Assembly: GCF_022179465.1 (NCBI RefSeq)
Contig: NZ_BPQV01000016.1
Coordinates: 62,001-126,000 of the forward strand
Direction of reading: 5' to 3'
DNA from: Methylobacterium organophilum
Lineage (GTDB): Bacteria > Pseudomonadota > Alphaproteobacteria > Rhizobiales > Beijerinckiaceae
Length of the DNA: 64,000 bases
Positions 59,034-64,000 of this stretch are shown in pieces. Both the position numbers and the translations under genes were made by a program. The notes beneath the pieces are model-generated. The model was given only the letters and a program-made list of their open reading frames with translations, did not search any database and had not been told where the DNA came from. Each line of letters opens with the position of its first letter. Within the stretch, counting starts at the first letter, position 1.

Positions 59034-59606
59034 ATGATGTCCTATGCCCTGATCCCGAACTTCGCCGCCCGGGCGCCCGCCTCGGCCGAGCGTGTCCCCT
59101 ACTTCGCCGACCGCATCCTGCAGGCGATCGACGCCCACGACGAGGGATGGTCCATCGTCCAGGCGGCGCTGCCCGGCGAGCAGCGGCGGGCCGCCGAGGA
59201 GGTCTACGGCGACGCCCTCGACCTGCTGCTCTCCACGCCCTGCGCCACCCGTGCCGGTGCCTTCGCCCTGCTCAAGCACCTGCGCTGGTGGCTCGAGGAG
59301 GAGGCCGGCAACGCCGAACTGATCGGCTTGCCCTACCGCCTGGCGGAGGCCCGCGAGGCCGAGCTGACGCTGCTGCTGGGCTGCGACGGCCCGCAGCGCA
59401 TCCCGGTCGCCCTGCCGTCCGGCCGGCTGGTTTCGGTGGCGGTCGACCCGACCCCGCCCGCGCGCCCCGTGATCGAGGCGGGCCCCGCGCCGGCGCCGGC
59501 CTTCCAGCGCTTCGGCCGCGCCGCCGCCTCGGCCGGCGAGCTGCTGGCCTGCCTCGCCCTGATCGCCGGGGGCACCTTCGCCGTCGGCCTCGCCACCTGG
59601 CTCTGA
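59034..59606 (+). CDS. Hypothetical protein with C-terminal membrane anchor (190 aa)
   Basis: 190 aa. Helical N-terminal domain (RILQAIDAHDEGWSIVQAAL), and a single C-terminal hydrophobic helix (ELLACLALIAGGTFAVGLA, about 168-186). AGGAG site; two ATGs in a row. Not recognised. Confidence 0.7.
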   Translation: MMSYALIPNFAARAPASAERVPYFADRILQAIDAHDEGWSIVQAALPGEQRRAAEEVYGDALDLLLSTPCATRAGAFALLKHLRWWLEEEAGNAELIGLPYRLAEAREAELTLLLGCDGPQRIPVALPSGRLVSVAVDPTPPARPVIEAGPAPAPAFQRFGRAAASAGELLACLALIAGGTFAVGLATWL

Positions 59607-59667
59607 GCCGGTCCCGCAACGCCGCGGGCCGGCCACGCCCGCGGGTCCCCTCTCTGGAGATCCCACC

Positions 59668-60180
59668 ATGCGCAATCCCCTGAAGCGCCTCGCCTCGCGC
59701 GAGCCCGGCAAGCCCTCCCTGCGGGAGCGGATGGCCGCCACCCGCGAGAAGTTCGCCCAGCACCTTCGGGTTCACCGTGCGCTGCGTGCGCCGGGGCCGG
59801 AGGCGAAACCCGGGGGATCGTCGCTCCCGCACACAGTCACCGACATCGCCCCGCGCGCCATCGAGCTCCGGCCGGATCCGATCTTCGCCGTGATCGAAGA
59901 GGCGCGACGCCTCGTCCAGGTGCACGACCGGCTGCTCGCGGTCAGTGGCGACAAGGCCGCCGACGACCCGTCCCAACGACCGACGGACGAGGCTCACGCG
60001 GCGCTGTGGGCCCACATCGAGGACGTGCTGCTGACGACGGTTCCGCTCACCGCCGCGGGCTGCCAGGCGCTCGCCCGCTTCGCCGCTGAATTCGCGCGGG
60101 ATCAAGGCGCGCCGCTCGTCGCCCCGCCACCGACCAGCGAACCGGTGCTCGACCTCATCGCCCGCTCGCCCCTGCTCTGA
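59668..60180 (+). CDS. Hypothetical element protein (170 aa)
   Basis: 170 aa from ATG 59668 (GGAG site). Begins basic (RNPLKRLASREPGKPSLRER); the C-terminal half is a helical domain (DPIFAVIEEARRLVQVHDRL, TAAGCQALARFAAEFA) found also in the next gene's style. No known family. Confidence 0.68.
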   Translation: MRNPLKRLASREPGKPSLRERMAATREKFAQHLRVHRALRAPGPEAKPGGSSLPHTVTDIAPRAIELRPDPIFAVIEEARRLVQVHDRLLAVSGDKAADDPSQRPTDEAHAALWAHIEDVLLTTVPLTAAGCQALARFAAEFARDQGAPLVAPPPTSEPVLDLIARSPLL

Positions 60181-60248
60181 CCCGCCGCCACCGCGCGGTG
60201 CCCATCTCGCCGCGCCTCGCCCTGATCCCCGATTCCGGAGGCCGTCCC

Positions 60249-61124
60249 ATGCCCTCGCTCAACCTTTCGCATATCGTCCGTCGCAACCCCGACCGGGTGA
60301 CGCTCAAGGAGCGCGCCGACCGCCTCCGGGCCTCTGCCGCGCGCGTCATCCGGCGCGGGCGCGAGACCGCCCCGGCCGCCGACCCGCCACCGGCGCCGAG
60401 CCCGGGCGCGGCGATGCTTGAGGCCATCATGGCGGAGTGGAGCGGCGAGTGGACCGCCACCACGCGGGCCACCGCCGGCCAGGATACGCCCGAGACAGAG
60501 GCTGCCTGGCGGCGCGCGGATGAGCGTCGCCTCAGGCTGCTCCGAGCAGCCGAAGCGCTCCCCGCGACCAGGGACAATGTCCCGGCGAAGGCCCTGGCGC
60601 TGGCCTGGATCGAGCACGTCGAGCTCGAGGGGATACGCCGGAGCCGCGAGGACTATGCGACCGACGGGAAGCTCGCCTTCGACATCAACGCCGCGCTGAC
60701 GGAGACCGATGCACCGGCCGGTTCGGGCTCGCTTGCCTCCCGGTTCGCGCCCGCCATCGCGGCCAGCTTCGATATCGGGGCTCAGAGCCTGCAGACGCTG
60801 GCATTTCTTCACGGCGTGGCGGTGCTTCTCGGCGAGGTGGCGACGGCGGCCACCTGCCAGCCCCGATGCTCGGACGGCGGGCATTTCGGCGCCGGCTACA
60901 ATGCGGCCGGACACCTCGCGGACTTCGTCGACACGCTCTGCGGCCAGATCGCCCGGCAGATCCAGCAGGAGGCCCGCCAGCGCGTGCCGGCGGACCGCTT
61001 CGACGCGGCGCACAAGCTCGGGATCCTCGCCCAGTCCGTGGCCGAAAGCGACGAGCCCAGCGAGATGCAGGCCTTCGCCGCCGACCTCCACGCCGAGGCC
61101 GTGAGGATCGCCCGAAATGGCTGA
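60249..61124 (+). CDS. Hypothetical element protein (291 aa)
   Basis: 291 aa from ATG 60249 (CGGAGG site). Shares a basic start with the preceding gene (SLNLSHIVRRNPDRVTLKER). Helical throughout with a conserved-looking stretch (SFDIGAQSLQTLAFLHGVAVLLG). Probably from the same expanded family of small prophage proteins. Overlaps the next start by 8 bases. Confidence 0.7.
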   Translation: MPSLNLSHIVRRNPDRVTLKERADRLRASAARVIRRGRETAPAADPPPAPSPGAAMLEAIMAEWSGEWTATTRATAGQDTPETEAAWRRADERRLRLLRAAEALPATRDNVPAKALALAWIEHVELEGIRRSREDYATDGKLAFDINAALTETDAPAGSGSLASRFAPAIAASFDIGAQSLQTLAFLHGVAVLLGEVATAATCQPRCSDGGHFGAGYNAAGHLADFVDTLCGQIARQIQQEARQRVPADRFDAAHKLGILAQSVAESDEPSEMQAFAADLHAEAVRIARNG

Positions 61125-61407
61125 CGTGATCCCGTTCACCCCTCGGCGGCCCGCGCCTCCGGCTCCGACGCCGCTGCAGAGCCGCACTCTCCGCGACAGA
61201 ATCGAGGAGGCAGCGCAGTCTGCCCTCGACACCGCCGACCACCTCATCGCCATCCTCGATGACATGGACGGCGAGGCCGATCTCGAGGGTGGCGGCGACG
61301 AGGAGCCGTCTCTCGGCGCGCCTGAGGGGTGCCCCTCTCAGGTCGTCTACTTCCGCGGGGGCGACCGCGACCTCGAACACGACACCCAGCAGGAGCACAC
61401 CCGTTGA
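61117..61407 (+). CDS. Small hypothetical protein (96 aa)
   Basis: 96 aa: Pro-rich start, helix LRDRIEEAAQSALDTADHLI and an acidic middle (DDMDGEADLEGGGDEEPS). Coupled to the previous gene by overlap and to the next by TTGA. Not recognised. Confidence 0.62.
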   Translation: MADVIPFTPRRPAPPAPTPLQSRTLRDRIEEAAQSALDTADHLIAILDDMDGEADLEGGGDEEPSLGAPEGCPSQVVYFRGGDRDLEHDTQQEHTR

Positions 61408-61583
61408 AGACCCGGATCACCATGCGCGCCGCCCTCGCCCTCGGCCTGCCCGCCGTCGCGCGGGGCCTCGGCCGGATGCGCCGCTGGACCCGCGCCTTGC
61501 CGGTCCGCGCCGGTCATGAAGCCGGGCGCGGCAACGTCGTCACCGCAGCGGGCCTGATCGCCCTCTATCTCGTGGGGTTCTGA
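61404..61583 (+). CDS. Very small basic protein (59 aa)
   Basis: 59 aa from TTG 61404 overlapping the upstream stop; ATG 61422 is the alternative. Arg-rich centre and a short hydrophobic end (VVTAAGLIALYLVGF) that could touch the membrane. Modest support. Confidence 0.5.
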   Translation: MKTRITMRAALALGLPAVARGLGRMRRWTRALPVRAGHEAGRGNVVTAAGLIALYLVGF

Positions 61584-61836
61584 TGCCGGCAGCCTGCTTG
61601 TAATCTTTGCTAGGAAAGCGGAGAGGCCAGCCGGCTGGCACCCACGATGAGGTGGGATTTGGGGGCGGCATAAGCTGAAGTGTTAAGCCTCGCTTTCATC
61701 GTGAAATCAGAAAATTTCAGACCAATATCAGCGGTGTCTCAGGACCTGTCTTGGTGGGCGTGGTGACCTGCGTGCCGGGAGGCCGAGCAAATCGGCTCCC
61801 GACGGCCACAATCACCAGATGCTTAGGAGACAAGCT

Positions 61837-62199
61837 ATGACTACTACGCACAAACTCGCATCCGCCTTCTTCTTTGCGGTTGTGTCGGGCCTGTCGTTCG
61901 CTGGCCCCGCTTCTGCCCAAGTCCTCCCGGGCTCGGGTACTATGCCAAACGACGGATGGGTCGTTGCAGGACTTTATCAAGCTTGCGGCGGAGAGCCTCG
62001 ATGTATGGCAGCAGCGTGGGCGACTGTGGAAGTCACGCGCTGTCGTCAAGGCATCGGCAACCCGGGCGGATGCTTCGGCCCGAATGGGGAGATCATGCGG
62101 GCTCTCAACAACATGCGGAATGACGTCATCTATGGGCCGAGCGACAGCAACGACCTCGTTGGTCGCGACGGCTGGCTTCGGAGAAGGTTGGGTTTCTAA
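61837..62199 (+). CDS. Small secreted protein (120 aa)
   Basis: 120 aa. Signal peptide to about A27 (SAFFFAVVSGLSFAGPASAQ); the mature part has four cysteines (YQACGGEPRC, TRCRQG, GGCFGP), probably two disulfides, and ends NDLVGRDGWLRRRLGF. GGAGA site before the ATG. Less GC-rich than neighbours. A moron-type exported gene of unknown role. Confidence 0.75.
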   Translation: MTTTHKLASAFFFAVVSGLSFAGPASAQVLPGSGTMPNDGWVVAGLYQACGGEPRCMAAAWATVEVTRCRQGIGNPGGCFGPNGEIMRALNNMRNDVIYGPSDSNDLVGRDGWLRRRLGF

Positions 62200-62337
62200 C
62201 CTGTGCGGCAGCCTTAACACCGTGCGTGGGGGGGGCGCAGAGTTCCGCGCCGATGATGCGATCCGAGAGAAGGCCGGCCATCAGTCGTCCGCTGCGCCCC
62301 CGTTGCTTCCGGGCGTCCCCCGCCCCATCCTCACACC

Positions 62338-62553
62338 ATGCCCCGCTGGCTCGAAATCGGCCTGACCCTTCTCGTCTTCACCGCCGCCATGACGGTGTTC
62401 GGCTGGGGCCTGGAGGCGACGGTTCCCCAACTTCACGACTGGTTGCTCGAACGGACAGGGCATGCCGGGGTTTGGGGAGTCCTGCTGGTCTTCTTCGCCG
62501 TATGCGCGGTTGCGGCCTGGTCCGGTCACCGGAAGCCGAACGGGCGAACCTGA
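62338..62553 (+). CDS. Small two-helix membrane protein (71 aa)
   Basis: 71 aa with two hydrophobic segments (IGLTLLVFTAAMTVFGWGL and GVWGVLLVFFAVCAVAAW) separated by a short amphipathic loop. The 3' end overlaps the convergent virion-protein gene by 28 bases. Could be a holin-like or superinfection protein; inference only. Confidence 0.6.
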   Translation: MPRWLEIGLTLLVFTAAMTVFGWGLEATVPQLHDWLLERTGHAGVWGVLLVFFAVCAVAAWSGHRKPNGRT

Positions 62554-64000
62554 GGCCGGACGCGCTCGGACTGCGCCCGGGTCGAGGCGTTCGCCCCCAG
62601 CGAGGCCCCGTGCCCGAGTTGCCCCGCGATGCGCTCGGATGCCGCGCGGCCGGTGATGGCGGCGAGCAACTGCTCGAGCGTGTCTCCCTGGCCCATGGTG
62701 ATCGCGCGGGCGAGCTGGCGGTTGCGGGCGAGGTCCGCTTCCCGACCGGCCGCGTTCGCCGCGAGCTTCGCGCCGCCGAGCCCGAGCTTCGTCAGGAGCG
62801 CGGTCGCCCCCGCCATCGGCCCGCCCACGGCGCCGGCCACACCCGGCACGATGTCTGCGGGCTGCCCGTTCAGGCTGCGCACGGCCACGTCGTCGGCGGC
62901 GCGCTTTCGCAGCTCGGTCATGGAGTTCTCGACGATCCGGCGGTGCGAGGCGTCGAACGCCCCTTCGCGCTCCACGGCGCCGACGAGGGCCTGCGCCGGG
63001 TCCTCGCCGAACACGGTGGCGAGCCGGGCCCGGTTCCAGTCGCCTTCGCCCTTCACCGCCTTGGCGAGCGCCGTGCGATCGTTGGCCGTGGTGCCGACCA
63101 GTCGATCGACCTCCGCGCGCAGGCCCTGCCGCTGTGCGTCCGCCACGGCCGGCGCCATCGCCTCCGTCTCTTGCGCGAGAAGGCCGGGCCGCACCGATTC
63201 CCGCCCGCTGTTGAGCAGGGTCTGCCCACGGTCGAAGGCCTCCCGTTGCTGGAAGAAGCCTTGCGCCGTGCGGTTCGCCTCGCGGTAGCCCGGCACATGG
63301 GCTTCGAGGGCGTCGTTCAGGCCACGACGCACCGCCGTGAGGGCGCGAAGCTCGCTACGGGCCGCGCTGCCCTGCTGGGCGCGGACGGTGGCGATCATCG
63401 CGTCGAGAGCTTCCTTGGCGTTGTGCAGGGCCTCCGGCCGGCGGTCGGGAACCTGGGCCCGCCCGACACCCGGCACCTCCGCCTCGGTGTGGAGGAGGTT
63501 CCAGGCCCGGCGAAGGGCCGAGGATGCGCCGCCCTTCTCGGTTTCTCCCAGCCGCCCGATCGCAGCGAGCACGTCGGACGTGTCGACGGGTGCGGTGCTG
63601 CGCAGCGCCTCGCCGTACATCGGCGGCACGGCCTGGGCGTAGGAGCGGTCGATCGCATCATGAAAGGCCGCCGGCTCGACGCTCGGGCCGAGATTCCCGT
63701 TCACGTCCGAGGCAAGCCGGGCGTTGGCATCCCGGGCGCGCTCGACGATCGGACGGGTGACGGCCTCGCGGGTGTCGTGCAGCACGGCGAGGCCCTGGGC
63801 GCGACCCTCGAAGGCGGGCGAGGCATCGAGCAGCATCGCGCCCGGCCCGAGTTCCGCCAGCCGCGCCCGCACGGGCTCGGGGCCGCCCGCGTTCCGGAAG
63901 TCCTCGGCGAGCTTCGCCAAGGCGCTGCGCCCGATGCCCGCCGGCGCCGGGGCGGCACGGCTGGCGACCGCCTCGGCCGCCTTGCGGATGCCGGCGCCAG
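62526..64000 (-). CDS. Large phage virion/DNA-injection-type protein, 5' end cut by window
   Basis: At least 490 aa; the frame is open through the right edge, so the N-terminus lies outside. Long helical segments (RNAKEALDAMIATVRAQ-like, RRIVENSMTELRKRA), a Gly/Ala-rich membrane-like patch (GVAGAVGGPMAGATALLTKL) and a Gln/Arg end (RAQSERVRPQVRPFGFR) resemble internal virion or ejection proteins of podophages. First hint that structural genes of the element begin here. Confidence 0.7.
   Translation of the reverse strand, partial: GAGIRKAAEAVASRAAPAPAGIGRSALAKLAEDFRNAGGPEPVRARLAELGPGAMLLDASPAFEGRAQGLAVLHDTREAVTRPIVERARDANARLASDVNGNLGPSVEPAAFHDAIDRSYAQAVPPMYGEALRSTAPVDTSDVLAAIGRLGETEKGGASSALRRAWNLLHTEAEVPGVGRAQVPDRRPEALHNAKEALDAMIATVRAQQGSAARSELRALTAVRRGLNDALEAHVPGYREANRTAQGFFQQREAFDRGQTLLNSGRESVRPGLLAQETEAMAPAVADAQRQGLRAEVDRLVGTTANDRTALAKAVKGEGDWNRARLATVFGEDPAQALVGAVEREGAFDASHRRIVENSMTELRKRAADDVAVRSLNGQPADIVPGVAGAVGGPMAGATALLTKLGLGGAKLAANAAGREADLARNRQLARAITMGQGDTLEQLLAAITGRAASERIAGQLGHGASLGANASTRAQSERVRPQVRPFGFR

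Larger units (their letters stand above)
44659..64000 (+). mobile_element. Integrated phage-like element, left part
   Basis: Everything right of the tRNA-Gly remnant is accessory: replication genes, small phage genes, a Fic protein, an excisionase-like protein, SOS-controlled umuDC, an XRE repressor and a virion-type protein, mostly without core homologues I recognise. The orientation of the tRNA remnant (5' side to the right) predicts that the intact tRNA-Gly, and probably the integrase, lie beyond 64,000. Structural genes seem to begin at the right edge. Confidence 0.8.

Noticed and set aside
61584-61836. Possible small RNA or gene between the 59 aa and 120 aa genes
   Set aside because: Only one short hairpin (CCCAC/GTGGG) is visible and no promoter or terminator; too weak to call.

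Overview
The window is GC-rich DNA from an alphaproteobacterium, most likely Methylobacterium/Methylorubrum or a close relative in the Hyphomicrobiales. That assignment is an inference from base composition, FeuP-, MucR-, DUF6456- and BdhA-type genes, and a complete Rhodobacter-capsulatus-type gene transfer agent (GTA) cluster. It divides into three regions.

(1) 1-22,350: a FeuP-like response regulator and a PepSY protein, then an RcGTA-like cluster on the minus strand, read from the small terminase at 22,052 leftwards to about 1,614. All the head-tail genes (g1 to g15) are present in canonical order and look intact. They are followed by a DUF2793/polyglycine fibre-like protein, a GH24 lysozyme and three small genes. 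Opposite-strand insertions break the cluster twice: two secreted trypsin-like proteases between g5 and g6, and an AT-rich segment with an orphan secreted coiled-coil gene between g12 and g13.

(2) 22,352-44,447: core chromosome. It holds a PAS/HisKA_2-type kinase with a degenerate ATPase domain, a SufE-like protein, a DUF6456 protein, MucR, an oligopeptidase B-like S9 peptidase, IlvD, a large AsmA protein, UvrD/PcrA, PhoH, a secreted Met/His/Arg-rich peptide, an L,D-transpeptidase lipoprotein, AccA, 3-hydroxybutyrate dehydrogenase, a CsbD-like protein and a class III adenylate cyclase.

(3) 44,659-64,000: the left part of an integrated phage-like element. Its edge is marked by an orphan 3' half of a tRNA-Gly gene (candidate att site). 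Next come a Toprim primase and a DUF3987 protein, then a gene carrying 12 copies of a 7-mer in both orientations around an AT-rich stretch (candidate iteron origin inside a coding sequence, as in lambda O). Further right are a PAPS-reductase-like protein, unknown accessory genes, a Fic module, an excisionase-like protein, an SOS-box-controlled umuDC operon, an XRE repressor with a divergent promoter, many small unknown genes, and a large virion-type protein cut by the window edge. No integrase and no complete tRNA-Gly are visible. The geometry predicts both beyond the right end.
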